Of a stretch of DNA of 64,000 nucleotides, positions 42,604-50,435 are shown piece after piece; within the stretch, counting starts at the first letter, position 1; each line of letters begins with the position of its first letter. Origin of the DNA: Streptomyces lunaelactis (GTDB taxonomy: Bacteria > Actinomycetota > Actinomycetes > Streptomycetales > Streptomycetaceae). The notes beneath the pieces were generated by a model that made no database searches, was not told the DNA's origin, and worked only from the letters and a program-made list of their open reading frames with translations. The position numbers were made by a program, and so were the translations under genes. The DNA lies in the NCBI RefSeq assembly GCF_003054555.1, contig NZ_CP026304.1, forward strand, positions 5,580,001 through 5,644,000. The letters run 5' to 3'.

Positions 42604-43599
42604 CTACGCGGACCGGAAGTGGTGATAGCGGTGGTGGATCGCGAAGCCCATGCCGCCGTACAGCGCACGCGCCCCGTCGTTGTCGGTCTCCACCTGCAGC
42701 CACGCCGCCGACGCGCCCTCCTCCAGCGCGCGCCGGGCCAGCGCTGTCATCACCGACGTCGCCAGCCCCTGGCGCCGGTGGGCGGGGTCCACCTCCACCG
42801 CCATGAAGCCCGCCCAGCGGCCGTCGACCACACACCGGCCGATCGCCGCCGGCGCATCCCCCTCACCGGCCACGGTGGCGAACCACACCGAAGGGCCACT
42901 GCCCAGGACCCTCAGCACATGGGAACCCGGCGTACCGGACCGCTGATAGCGCCGCAGCCACGCCTCGTCGAAGGACCGCGCGAGCCGCACCCGCTCCACA
43001 TCCGCCTCCAGGTCGCCGACCGGGGCGAGCGCCGCGATCCGTACCTCCGCGGAGACCTCGCTCCACCAGCCGCGGGCCTCCAGCTGTGCGCAGAGCTCCT
43101 CCTGCGTGCCCACCGCCCCGGTCGCCGTCTGTACATACGCGGGCAGGCCCCGCACCTCGTACCAACCGCGCACATGAGTCAGCGCCTCGCCGAGCGGCAG
43201 CCCGGGGTCACCGAGCGGCAGCACAGAGTTGGCGCGCCGCGTGAAACCGGAGGACGCCCGCAGCTCCCACTCGCCGAGCCGCTCGCTCTCCACCGGCCGC
43301 CAGGCGCGTGCCATGACCCGCGCGACTTCCTCGAAGTCCGCCGCGGGACTCCGTCGGCGTGCCGGTGCGGCGGGCGCGACCTTGCCCGCGACCAGGGACG
43401 ATTCCGCGATACGGACAGTCTCACCCGTCCGCCGTGTGATCAGCAGCACACCCTCGTTCCATGATGTGAGAACGCCAACCGTGTCGGTGAACTTCTCGAC
43501 CCCGCCTCCAGAGCCGATCAAGCACCTCACGGACACTCGTTTTCCCACGTCAACAGGTGTAATACGGACTATGAGCCGTCCGCCGCCAGTGAATTCCAC
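42604..43599 (-). CDS. GNAT-family N-acetyltransferase, Cg3035/Rv0428c type
   Basis: A 331-residue protein. The N-terminal ~70 residues form a small beta domain (VGKRVSVRCLIGSGGGVEKF, then VGVLTSWNEGVLLITRRTG). A long middle region and a C-terminal GNAT fold follow (about 215-331). The acetyl-CoA motif is VEVDPAHRRQGLATSVMTAL and the final strand LQVETDNDGARALYGGMGF. The two-part layout matches the actinobacterial Cg3035/Rv0428c group; the acceptor substrate is unknown. It is divergent from fdxA across a 113-base promoter region. Confidence 0.85.
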   Translation of the reverse strand: MEFTGGGRLIVRITPVDVGKRVSVRCLIGSGGGVEKFTDTVGVLTSWNEGVLLITRRTGETVRIAESSLVAGKVAPAAPARRRSPAADFEEVARVMARAWRPVESERLGEWELRASSGFTRRANSVLPLGDPGLPLGEALTHVRGWYEVRGLPAYVQTATGAVGTQEELCAQLEARGWWSEVSAEVRIAALAPVGDLEADVERVRLARSFDEAWLRRYQRSGTPGSHVLRVLGSGPSVWFATVAGEGDAPAAIGRCVVDGRWAGFMAVEVDPAHRRQGLATSVMTALARRALEEGASAAWLQVETDNDGARALYGGMGFAIHHRYHHFRSA

Positions 43600-43712
43600 A
43601 GCTCTGCGAGCCCCTCCTGTTCGGATCCTCCCCAGGAACGGAGATACTAGGTGCGGGCATCGACGACGCCGCGCTCCCGCGCAAGCCAGCCCTACCGAGG
43701 AGGAACGACAGC

Positions 43713-44033
43713 GTGACCTACGTCATCGCGCAGCCTTGTGTCGACGTCAAGGACAAGGCGTGCATCGAGGAGTGCCCCGTCGACTGCATCTACGAGGGCT
43801 CCCGGTCCTTGTACATCCACCCGGACGAATGCGTCGACTGTGGGGCTTGTGAGCCGGTCTGCCCGGTCGAGGCGATCTTCTACGAGGATGACACCCCGGA
43901 GGAGTGGAAGGACTACTACAAGGCGAACGTCGAGTTCTTCGACGAGCTCGGTTCTCCCGGTGGTGCTTCCAAGCTGGGCCTGATCGAGCGCGACCATCCC
44001 TTCATCGCCGCGCTGCCGCCGCAGAACCAGTAG
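43713..44033 (+). CDS. fdxA: Seven-iron ferredoxin FdxA
   Basis: A 106-residue ferredoxin. The 3Fe-4S and 4Fe-4S clusters are bound by CVDVKDKACIEECPVDC (residues about 9-25) and CVDCGACEPVCP. The C-terminal extension of about 45 residues is typical of actinobacterial 7Fe ferredoxins. It carries electrons to soluble partners such as P450s or other reductases. GTG 43713 is preceded by the excellent ribosome site GAGGAGG. A hairpin separates it from dapC, as in other actinobacteria where fdx and dapC are neighbours. Confidence 0.95.
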   Translation: MTYVIAQPCVDVKDKACIEECPVDCIYEGSRSLYIHPDECVDCGACEPVCPVEAIFYEDDTPEEWKDYYKANVEFFDELGSPGGASKLGLIERDHPFIAALPPQNQ

Positions 44034-44057
44034 TACTCGCCGGCAGGAGCGCCACCC

Positions 44058-44092
44058 CGGTCCCGTACGGCTTCCTCGTCCGTACGGGACCG
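44058..44092 (+). terminator. Hairpin between fdxA and dapC
   Basis: CGGTCCCGTACGG (44058-44070) and CCGTACGGGACCG (44080-44092) form a perfect 13-pair stem. It lies 25 bases after fdxA and 28 before dapC. It may end or attenuate transcription, letting fdxA be expressed above dapC. Confidence 0.65.
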
Positions 44093-44119
44093 AAGTGTTT
44101 GACGAAAGAGAGAAGCCCT

Positions 44120-45214
44120 GTGTCCGCAGTCTCTTCCCGCCTTCCCGTCTTCCCGTGGGACAAGCTCGAGCCGTACAAGGCGACGGCCGCGGCCCACCCC
44201 GACGGCATCGTGGACCTCTCCGTCGGCACGCCCGTCGATTCCGTCCCCGAGCTGATCCGGAAGGCCCTTGTCGCGGCCGCCGACTCGCCCGGCTATCCGA
44301 CGGTGTGGGGGACGGCCGAGCTGCGTGACGCGCTCACCGGATGGGTCGAGCGGCGGCTCGGGGCCCTCGATGTGGCGCACACGAACGTTCTGCCCGTCCT
44401 CGGCTCCAAGGAGCTGGTGGCCTGGCTGCCGACCCAGCTGGGCCTCGGCCCCGGCGACAAGGTCGCCTACCCGCGCCTCGCCTACCCGACGTACGAGGTC
44501 GGCGCGCGCCTGGCCCGTGCGGAGGCCGTCGTCTACGACGACCCGAGAGACCTCGACCCCACCGGTCTGAAGCTGCTCTGGCTCAACTCGCCCTCCAACC
44601 CGACCGGCCGGGTGCTGGCCAAGGACGAGCTGATCCGTATCGTCGCGTGGGCCCGCGAGCACGGCGTACTGGTCTTCAGCGACGAGTGCTACCTGGAGCT
44701 GGGCTGGGAGGCGGAACCCGTCTCGGTCCTGCACCCGGATGTCTGCGGCGGTACGTACGAGGGCGTCGTCGCCGTCCACTCGCTCTCCAAGCGCTCCAAC
44801 CTGGCCGGGTACCGCGCCGCGTTCATCGCGGGCGACGAGCGCGTGCTGGGCGAGCTGCTCCAGATCCGCAAGCACGGCGGGATGATGACCCCGGCGCCGG
44901 TGCAGGCGGCCACCATCGCGGCGCTCGGGGACGACGTGCATGTCACGGAGCAGCGGGCGCGGTACGCGGCCCGCCGCGCCGCGCTGCGTACGGCGCTGGA
45001 GGCGCACGGCTTCCGTATCGAGCACAGCGAGGCGAGCCTCTACCTGTGGGCGACGCGCGACGAGCCCTGCTGGGACACGGTGGCGCACCTGGCCGAGCTG
45101 GGCATCCTGGTCGCGCCGGGTGACTTCTACGGGACGGCGGGTGAGCGCTTCGTACGGGTGGCCTTCACGGCGACGGACGAGCGCGTCGACGCCGCGGTCA
45201 AGCGCCTGGCCTGA
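44120..45214 (+). CDS. dapC: N-succinyldiaminopimelate aminotransferase DapC
   Basis: A 364-residue class I/II PLP-dependent aminotransferase. The Schiff-base lysine lies in SLSKRSNLAGYRAAFI (near residue 222), with LNSPSNPTG and FSDECYLELGW around the cofactor. It makes N-succinyl-LL-2,6-diaminopimelate from the keto precursor in the lysine/peptidoglycan pathway. The assignment rests on close resemblance to the actinobacterial DapC group and on its position next to fdxA, with dapE 1.9 kb downstream. GTG 44120 follows AAAGAGAGAAG. A terminator follows. Confidence 0.9.
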   Translation: MSAVSSRLPVFPWDKLEPYKATAAAHPDGIVDLSVGTPVDSVPELIRKALVAAADSPGYPTVWGTAELRDALTGWVERRLGALDVAHTNVLPVLGSKELVAWLPTQLGLGPGDKVAYPRLAYPTYEVGARLARAEAVVYDDPRDLDPTGLKLLWLNSPSNPTGRVLAKDELIRIVAWAREHGVLVFSDECYLELGWEAEPVSVLHPDVCGGTYEGVVAVHSLSKRSNLAGYRAAFIAGDERVLGELLQIRKHGGMMTPAPVQAATIAALGDDVHVTEQRARYAARRAALRTALEAHGFRIEHSEASLYLWATRDEPCWDTVAHLAELGILVAPGDFYGTAGERFVRVAFTATDERVDAAVKRLA

Positions 45215-45232
45215 CATCGGTCGGTGAACATG

Positions 45233-45272
45233 CGGAGGGGCCCCGGGAGTTGGCAGTCCCGGGGCCCCTCCG
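45233..45272. terminator. Terminator between dapC and the secreted-protein gene
   Basis: A perfect 16-pair stem, CGGAGGGGCCCCGGGA (45233-45248) with 45257-45272, and an eight-base loop. It serves convergent genes on both strands. Confidence 0.85.
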
Positions 45273-45285
45273 TCGTATCCGTGGC

Positions 45286-45741
45286 TTAGCCGAGCGGCAG
45301 GGACTTCACCGGCAGCTGGTCGGTGGCGGGCAGGTCGCCACCGGGCAGGGAGCCGGTCGGCAGGCCGCCGCCGACGGGCCCGGTCGCGCTGCCGGCGGTC
45401 TCGCCGAGCACCTCGCCCGCGCTGCCCGCGGTGTCGCCGGCGGCCTTCTGGGCGGCGGGGGTGGCCGTCGTGCCCGCCTTGCCGACGGTCTTGACCGCGG
45501 CCGGAACGGTCGACTTGACCGCCTTGCCACCGGTGTCGCCGGCCAGGTCGGACGTCTGCTGCGAGGCACCGTCGACAGTGCCGCCGAGGCCGCCCGCGTC
45601 GAGTGCGGTCAGGCTGCCCAGGGGGGCGGCCTGCTGAAGGTCCACGGCGCTTGCGGAGCCGGCCGCACCGACCACGGGGGCTGCACCCGCCGCGAGAAGC
45701 AGCGCGGCACGGGCGATCCGACGGGTCAGGGGGAGGGACAT
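45286..45741 (-). CDS. Small secreted Ala/Gly/Thr-rich protein (151 aa)
   Basis: A 151-residue protein with a clear signal peptide (MSLPLTRRIARAALLLAAGA to about residue 32, SASA). The mature part is low in charge and rich in Gly, Ala, Thr, Leu and Pro, with motifs such as LGSLTALDAGGLGGTV, and has no cysteines. It resembles the small secreted cell-surface proteins common in Streptomyces, but no family with known function. AAGGAGCATC precedes ATG 45741. A good promoter with an overlapping palindrome is found upstream (45866-45904). Confidence 0.75.
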   Translation of the reverse strand: MSLPLTRRIARAALLLAAGAAPVVGAAGSASAVDLQQAAPLGSLTALDAGGLGGTVDGASQQTSDLAGDTGGKAVKSTVPAAVKTVGKAGTTATPAAQKAAGDTAGSAGEVLGETAGSATGPVGGGLPTGSLPGGDLPATDQLPVKSLPLG

Positions 45742-45865
45742 GATGCTCCTTGGGACGAGAAGGACGTTCGGAATGTGCCTGTCCGGTGCCGGGCCCAGCG
45801 TTCGGACGCAGTGACAACCGCTCCGGGGGCGGGAGAAGTTGCGGTGGGCCAAGGTAAAGAGTTGG

Positions 45866-45904
45866 TAATGCGTCGCATTATCGACTTCGGATAAAGACGG
45901 GCAA
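45866..45904 (-). promoter_or_regulatory. Promoter of the secreted-protein gene with palindrome over the -10
   Basis: On the minus strand TTGCCC (45899-45904) and GATAAT (45877-45882) are 16 bases apart. A perfect 15-base palindrome TAATGCGTCGCATTA (45866-45880) overlaps the -10 box and would suit a repressor. The surrounding 306-base gap (45742-46048) has no gene. Confidence 0.5.
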
Positions 45905-46048
45905 ACATTCCATTGCGCAACGACCTGCTGAACCGTCACTTCCCTTTGCTCGCAAGGAGATTGAGGGATTCGCCGCTACTGGTGCGAACGACTTGCCGGC
46001 ACCTCTGCCTAACGTGACCGGAGTGCCTCGTTCGAGGGATGATCCGGA

Positions 46049-46978
46049 TTACTGTGCGATGCGAATTCGTACGTCGTCCGGCCCTGAATCCGCCGCGGCG
46101 GGCGCCGACCGCCAGCCCTTCGCGGAATCCTTCGCGTTCCACACCCGGCCTCCGTAGGAGACCTCCTCGATGCGCAGCCCGTCCGCCCGCGCCACCGCCC
46201 AGTGCGCGAGCTCCCAGCCCCGCTGCGCCGCCCCGCCGCGGTCCGTCCCGAGCGCCGACCGCACCGGCAGGGACACCTCACGCGGCGCGGGGGCTCCCGT
46301 ACGGCCCGACGTCCGGGCCTTCGGCAGCACCTCGGGCCCGAACGCGCGCACCAGCTCGGCCCGCACCTTCGCGGGGTCGCCCGCCTTGACGTCGTTCCGC
46401 GACTCGCAGGTCAGAGCCCCGCTCGCGCGGCCGGTGAGAGCGGCGGCCAGCAGCGTGGCGTCCGGCTCGTGCTTCGCGTACGCCTGCGGGAAACCGCTGC
46501 GCTGGACCCGCTGCGCCGCGACGGTCAGCGGCAGCCGCGAGTAGCCGGGGACCTCGGCGAGGTGCTCGTAGAACTTCCCGGAGGAGTACACGGGGTCGAG
46601 GATCTGCCGGGCTGTGCCCCACCCCTTGGAGGGGCGCTGCTGGAAGAGGCCGAGCGAGTCCCGGTCGCCGTGCTCGATATTGCGCAGCCCCGACTCCTGG
46701 AGCGCGGTCGCGAGCGCGATGGTGACCGCGCGCTCGGGCATGCCGCGGGTGGTGCCCACGGCGGAGATCGTCGCGGCGTTCGCGGCCTGTTCGGCGCTGA
46801 GCTCGTAGCTGGAGCCCGCGCCTGCGGCGGTACGAACCGTGCAGCCGGGGGCGCCGCCGCCGGTCACGTACCGCACGACGACATAGCCGATGAGTGCCAG
46901 CAGCACGGCGAGCGCGACCGCGATGCGCAGGAGGCGGCCGCGCCGGAGGGGGGAGGCGGTCTCGGGCACGCTGCCCAC
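46049..46978 (-). CDS. Membrane-anchored lysozyme-like protein
   Basis: A 309-residue protein. A basic N-terminus and a single helix (about 14-35, LLRIAVALAVLLALIGYVVV) anchor it. The outer domain contains ALATALQESGLRNIEHGDRD, then SLGLFQQRPSKGWGT and YSSGKFYEHLAEVPGY. This is the pattern of lysozyme or lytic-transglycosylase-like proteins; the Glu in QESGL is the likely catalytic residue. The C-terminal ~100 residues are a further domain of unknown fold (ELAHWAVARADGLRIEEVSY). Start GTG 46978 (or 46969) is chosen because further upstream the open frame runs through a dispersed repeat. A role in wall remodelling is inferred. Confidence 0.72.
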   Translation of the reverse strand: MGSVPETASPLRRGRLLRIAVALAVLLALIGYVVVRYVTGGGAPGCTVRTAAGAGSSYELSAEQAANAATISAVGTTRGMPERAVTIALATALQESGLRNIEHGDRDSLGLFQQRPSKGWGTARQILDPVYSSGKFYEHLAEVPGYSRLPLTVAAQRVQRSGFPQAYAKHEPDATLLAAALTGRASGALTCESRNDVKAGDPAKVRAELVRAFGPEVLPKARTSGRTGAPAPREVSLPVRSALGTDRGGAAQRGWELAHWAVARADGLRIEEVSYGGRVWNAKDSAKGWRSAPAAADSGPDDVRIRIAQ

Positions 46979-46984
46979 CGTACT

Positions 46985-47086
46985 AGGGGGTGTCTTTCGG
47001 ATCTTGCCGGGCTCGCGTGCCCCGGCACGCACGCTGATCCGGCCTGACCCGCACGCTGATCCGGCCTGACCCGAAGGACACCCCCT
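46985..47086. repeat. 102-bp element with 16-bp terminal inverted repeats
   Basis: AGGGGGTGTCTTTCGG (46985-47000) and CCGAAGGACACCCCCT (47071-47086) match at 15 of 16 positions. Inside, a 22-base unit is perfectly tandemly duplicated (47029-47050 and 47051-47072). The core CGGATCTTGCCGGGCTCGCG is shared with other repeat copies. It sits in the divergent gap between the lysozyme-like gene and dapE. Confidence 0.7.
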
Positions 47087-47108
47087 CGCCCGCGTTAAGG
47101 TCGGAGCC

Positions 47109-48188
47109 ATGCCCGAAACCGTGCTTGACCTCACTCTTGATGCCCCTGTGCTCACTGCCCGTCTGGTCGACTTCCGTTCCGTCAGTGGCGAGGAGAAGCC
47201 TCTCGCCGACGCGATCGAGCAGGCGCTGCGCGCCCTGCCTCACCTCACCGTCGACCGGTTCGGCAACAACGTCGTGGCCCGCACCGACCTGGGCCGGGCC
47301 GAGCGGGTCGTCCTGGCCGGGCACATCGACACGGTTCCGATCGCCGGCAACGTGCCGTCCCGGCTGGACGAGAACGGCGTGCTGTGGGGCTGCGGCACCA
47401 GCGACATGAAGTCGGGCGTAGCCGTCCAGCTGCGGATCGCCGCGACCGTCCCCGCGCCCAACCGCGACCTCACCTTCGTCTTCTACGACAACGAAGAGGT
47501 CGCCGCACACCTCAACGGTCTGGGTCATGTGGCCGAGGCCCATCCCGACTGGCTGGAGGGCGACTTCGCCGTTCTGCTCGAGCCGTCCGACGCGCAGGTC
47601 GAGGGCGGCTGCCAGGGCACGCTGCGGGTCTTCCTGCGAACGACGGGGGAGCGGGCACACTCCGCGCGCAGCTGGATGGGGTCCAACGCCATTCACACGG
47701 CCGCGCCGATCCTGGCCCGCCTCGCCGCGTACGAACCGCGCCGGCCGGTGATCGACGGGCTCGAGTACCGGGAGGGGCTCAACGCCGTACGGATCGAGGC
47801 GGGCGTCGCCAACAACGTCATCCCCGACGAGTGCACGGTCGTCGTCAACTACCGCTACGCGCCGGACCGGAGCATGGCGGAGGCCGAGGCCCACGTCCGC
47901 GAGGTCTTCGCCGACTGCGGCGTCGAGGAGTTCATCGTGGACGACCACACGGGCGGCGCGCTGCCCGGCCTCGGCCACCCGGCCGCGGCGGCCTTCATGG
48001 CGGCCGTCGGCGGCACGGCACAGCCGAAGTTCGGCTGGACGGACGTCTCCCGCTTCAGCGCGCTCGGCGTGCCCGCGGTGAACTACGGACCCGGTGACGC
48101 GCTCTTCGCGCACAAGCGGGACGAGCATGTCGCGGTGGAGAAGATCACCCACTGCGAGGAACGGCTCCGCGACTGGCTCACTGCCTGA
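47109..48188 (+). CDS. dapE: Succinyl-diaminopimelate desuccinylase DapE
   Basis: A 359-residue M20-family di-zinc amidohydrolase. It hydrolyses N-succinyl-LL-diaminopimelate to LL-diaminopimelate and succinate. Metal and catalytic residues are in GHIDTVPIAG (near residue 71), GTSDMKSGVA (near 97) and NEEVAAH (near 131). The dimerisation domain starts near 175. It is the actinobacterial DapE form, and together with dapC nearby it covers two consecutive steps of the succinylase DAP pathway. ATG 47109 follows a short spacer after a repeat element. Confidence 0.92.
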   Translation: MPETVLDLTLDAPVLTARLVDFRSVSGEEKPLADAIEQALRALPHLTVDRFGNNVVARTDLGRAERVVLAGHIDTVPIAGNVPSRLDENGVLWGCGTSDMKSGVAVQLRIAATVPAPNRDLTFVFYDNEEVAAHLNGLGHVAEAHPDWLEGDFAVLLEPSDAQVEGGCQGTLRVFLRTTGERAHSARSWMGSNAIHTAAPILARLAAYEPRRPVIDGLEYREGLNAVRIEAGVANNVIPDECTVVVNYRYAPDRSMAEAEAHVREVFADCGVEEFIVDDHTGGALPGLGHPAAAAFMAAVGGTAQPKFGWTDVSRFSALGVPAVNYGPGDALFAHKRDEHVAVEKITHCEERLRDWLTA

Positions 48189-48267
48189 CCACCCTGATTT
48201 CACATGTCGTAACGTTCGCCGACCTACCCTTACCCAAAGCAACGATGTTCGGCGGAGGGAGCAGGTC

Positions 48268-49026
48268 ATGGGCAACCCCGAGGGACCCGAGGGATTGCGG
48301 GCGCTGGAGGAGCAGCGACTGGGACCGGTACTGCGCCGTAGGGAACAGGTGCAGGCCGGTACCACGGACCAGCGGCTGCTGGATACCGAGGGGGACTCCG
48401 AGTGGGTGCACACCGACCCCTGGCGGGTCATGCGCATCCAGTCGGAGTTCGTGGAAGGCTTCGGCGCGCTCGCCGAACTGCCCAGCGCCATCAGCGTCTT
48501 CGGCTCCGCCCGCACGGCGCCGGGCACTCCCGATTACGACGCGGGCGTCCGTATCGGCAAGGCACTGGTCGAAGCGGGCTTCGCGGTGATCACGGGCGGC
48601 GGCCCGGGCGCGATGGAGGCGGCGAACAAGGGGGCGCGGGAGGCCAAGGGCATCTCGGTGGGCCTCGGCATCGAGCTCCCCTTCGAGCAGGGGCTCAACC
48701 AGCACGTCGACATCGGCGTGAACTTCCGCTACTTCTTCGTCCGCAAGACGATGTTCGTGAAGTACGCCCAGGGCTTCGTGGTCCTGCCGGGCGGACTGGG
48801 CACGCTGGACGAGCTGTTCGAGGCGCTGACGCTGGTCCAGACCCGCAAGGTGACGCGCTTCCCGATCGTGCTGTTCGGCACGGAGTACTGGCGAGGCCTG
48901 GTGGAGTGGCTGCGGGACACGGTGGTGGGGCAGGGGAAGGCGTCGGCGCACGATCTGATGCTGTTCCACGTCACGGATGACGTGGAGGAAGCGGTGGCGA
49001 TGGTGACGAAGGAGACGGGCCGGTAG
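48268..49026 (+). CDS. LOG-family protein (putative cytokinin riboside phosphoribohydrolase-like)
   Basis: A 252-residue Rossmann-like protein. It contains AISVFGSARTAPGTPDYDAG, GGGPGAMEAANKGA and the PGGLGTLDELFE nucleotide-binding motif of the lysine-decarboxylase-like/LOG family. In characterised members the activity is phosphoribohydrolase on nucleoside 5'-monophosphates; the older lysine decarboxylase label is not correct. GGCGGAGGGAG precedes ATG 48268. Its position after dapE and before folP2 is the same in mycobacteria (Rv1202-Rv1205-Rv1207). Confidence 0.9.
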   Translation: MGNPEGPEGLRALEEQRLGPVLRRREQVQAGTTDQRLLDTEGDSEWVHTDPWRVMRIQSEFVEGFGALAELPSAISVFGSARTAPGTPDYDAGVRIGKALVEAGFAVITGGGPGAMEAANKGAREAKGISVGLGIELPFEQGLNQHVDIGVNFRYFFVRKTMFVKYAQGFVVLPGGLGTLDELFEALTLVQTRKVTRFPIVLFGTEYWRGLVEWLRDTVVGQGKASAHDLMLFHVTDDVEEAVAMVTKETGR

Positions 49027-49033
49027 GTACCTG

Positions 49034-49117
49034 GGGCTCCGCCGGCTCCAGCCCCGTGGGGGTCCCCCCGGACGAAGTCCGGGGGAGACCGAGGCGCGGG
49101 GTCCGGGGCGGAGCCCC
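49034..49117. repeat. Composite palindromic repeat between convergent genes
   Basis: Outer arms GGGGCTCCGCC (49034-49044) and GGCGGAGCCCC (49107-49117) enclose the GTGGGGGTCCCCCC core (49057) with its GGACGAAGTCCGGGGGA continuation. It fills the gap between the LOG gene and the folP2 gene and probably terminates both transcripts. Confidence 0.65.
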
Positions 49118-49119
49118 GG

Positions 49120-49980
49120 TTACGCCAGCCCTCGCCGCGCCACCGCCGGCCCCCGGTGCCCCGCGATCGTCGCCACCATGTCCAGCACCTGACGCGTCTC
49201 CGCCACCTCGTGCACCCGGTACACCCGCGCCCCCAGCCACGCCGACACCGCCGTCGTCGCCAGCGTCCCGATCACCCGTTCCTTCACCGGCTTGTCCAGC
49301 GTCTCGCCGACAAAGTCCTTGTTCGACAGCGAGACCAGCACCGGCCAGCCCGTGTCCACCAGCTCCCCGAGGCGCCGCGTCGCCTCCAGCGAATGGCGCG
49401 TGTTCTTCCCGAAGTCATGACCCGGGTCGATCATGATCGCGTCCCGGCGGACGCCCAGTTCCACCGCCCGCTCCGCCAGCGAGACCGTCACCCGCAGAAT
49501 GTCCGCCACGACGTCGTCGTACGCGATCCGGTGCGGCCGGGTCCTCGGCTCCGCGCCGCCCGCGTGCGTGCACACCAGGCCCGCTCCGTACCGCGCCGCG
49601 ACCTCCGCCAGCTTCGGGTCCACCCCGCCCCACGCGTCGTTCAGCAGATCCGCGCCCGCCTCGCAGACCGCCTCACCCACGTCGTGCCGCCAGGTGTCGA
49701 CGCTGATCACCACATCCGGGAACCGCCTGCGCACCTCGGCCACGAAGCCGACCGTGCGCCGCGCCTCCTCCTCGGCCGTCACCTCCTCGCCGGGGCCCGC
49801 CTTCACCCCGCCGATGTCGATGATGGCCGCGCCCTCCGACACCGCCTGCTCGACGCGGGCGAGCGCGGGCTCGTCGCGGAAGGTCGCGCCCTGGTCGTAG
49901 AAGGAGTCCGGTGTCCGGTTCACGATCGCCATGATCACCGGCTCGTGCGCGTCGAATTCGCGCCGTCCCAGCCGCAGCAT
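49120..49980 (-). CDS. folP: Dihydropteroate synthase family protein, FolP2 type
   Basis: A 286-residue TIM-barrel pterin-binding protein. It has MAIVNRTPDSFYDQG near the start, then AIIDIGGVKAGPGEEV, LLNDAWGGVDP, IDPGHDFGKNTRHSLE and VLVSLSNKDFVGETL. The second loop reads DIGGVKAGPG rather than the usual DxGGESTRPG of true dihydropteroate synthases. This is the FolP2 variant; the M. tuberculosis paralogue (Rv1207) is reported not to complement DHPS. Pterin binding is expected but sulfonamide-target DHPS activity is doubtful. It is alone on the minus strand among plus-strand genes. Confidence 0.85.
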   Translation of the reverse strand: MLRLGRREFDAHEPVIMAIVNRTPDSFYDQGATFRDEPALARVEQAVSEGAAIIDIGGVKAGPGEEVTAEEEARRTVGFVAEVRRRFPDVVISVDTWRHDVGEAVCEAGADLLNDAWGGVDPKLAEVAARYGAGLVCTHAGGAEPRTRPHRIAYDDVVADILRVTVSLAERAVELGVRRDAIMIDPGHDFGKNTRHSLEATRRLGELVDTGWPVLVSLSNKDFVGETLDKPVKERVIGTLATTAVSAWLGARVYRVHEVAETRQVLDMVATIAGHRGPAVARRGLA

Positions 49981-50081
49981 CAGCGGTTTCCTCCTCAGGT
50001 CGCTCGCCTGCGACCCTAACTGTCAGACCGGCGTGGCACGATCAGCACTGGACAGTTTCCGCTCCGGGGAGAGGGTCGCTC

Positions 50082-50435
50082 GTGTTCTTGTTCTTGCTGA
50101 TCGCAATGGTCGTGGTCGTCGCCGCGGTCACGCTCGCAGTGGTCGGCGGCGGCGACAGCGCGGCCCTGCCGGAAGTGGCGCCCGAGCAGCTCGTGGACCC
50201 GCTGCCGGTCACCCGCCCGGTCGGCCGCGCGGACGTCGACGCGCTCCGGCTGCCGGTCGCCCCCCGCGGCTACCGGATGGCGGACGTCGACGATGTGCTG
50301 GGCCGCCTCGGCGCCGAGCTCGCCGAGCGGGACGCGCGTATCGCCGAGCTGGAGTCGGCGCTGGCCGGCGCGCAGGCCACCGCGGGGGGCCGGACCGACC
50401 TGTTCACCAAACCGGGCGAGGAGCGCGGACAGTGA
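50082..50435 (+). CDS. DivIVA-domain membrane-anchored small protein
   Basis: A 117-residue protein starting at GTG 50082. An N-terminal helix (about 1-22, FLFLLIAMVVVVAAVTLAVV) anchors it. Residues about 55-95 (LRLPVAPRGYRMADVDDVLG, then RLGAELAERDARIAELE) are the N-terminal DivIVA-type segment with a following short coiled coil. DivIVA-like proteins mark curved or polar membrane and recruit growth machinery. Its four-base overlap with tag (GTGA) is conserved in actinobacteria, but the functional reason is unclear. Confidence 0.82.
   Translation: MFLFLLIAMVVVVAAVTLAVVGGGDSAALPEVAPEQLVDPLPVTRPVGRADVDALRLPVAPRGYRMADVDDVLGRLGAELAERDARIAELESALAGAQATAGGRTDLFTKPGEERGQ

Noticed and set aside
39798..42668. 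956-codon minus-strand frame opposite recQ
   Set aside because: RecQ motifs on the plus strand are complete. The minus-strand frame is a shadow and crosses gene borders.
46979..47155. N-terminal extension of the lysozyme-like protein
   Set aside because: It would be encoded by the 102-bp repeat and the start of dapE on the other strand; the membrane anchor begins right after GTG 46978.
49120..49980. Sulfonamide-resistance type dihydropteroate synthase
   Set aside because: The loop differences indicate the chromosomal FolP2 paralogue of actinobacteria, not an acquired resistance gene.
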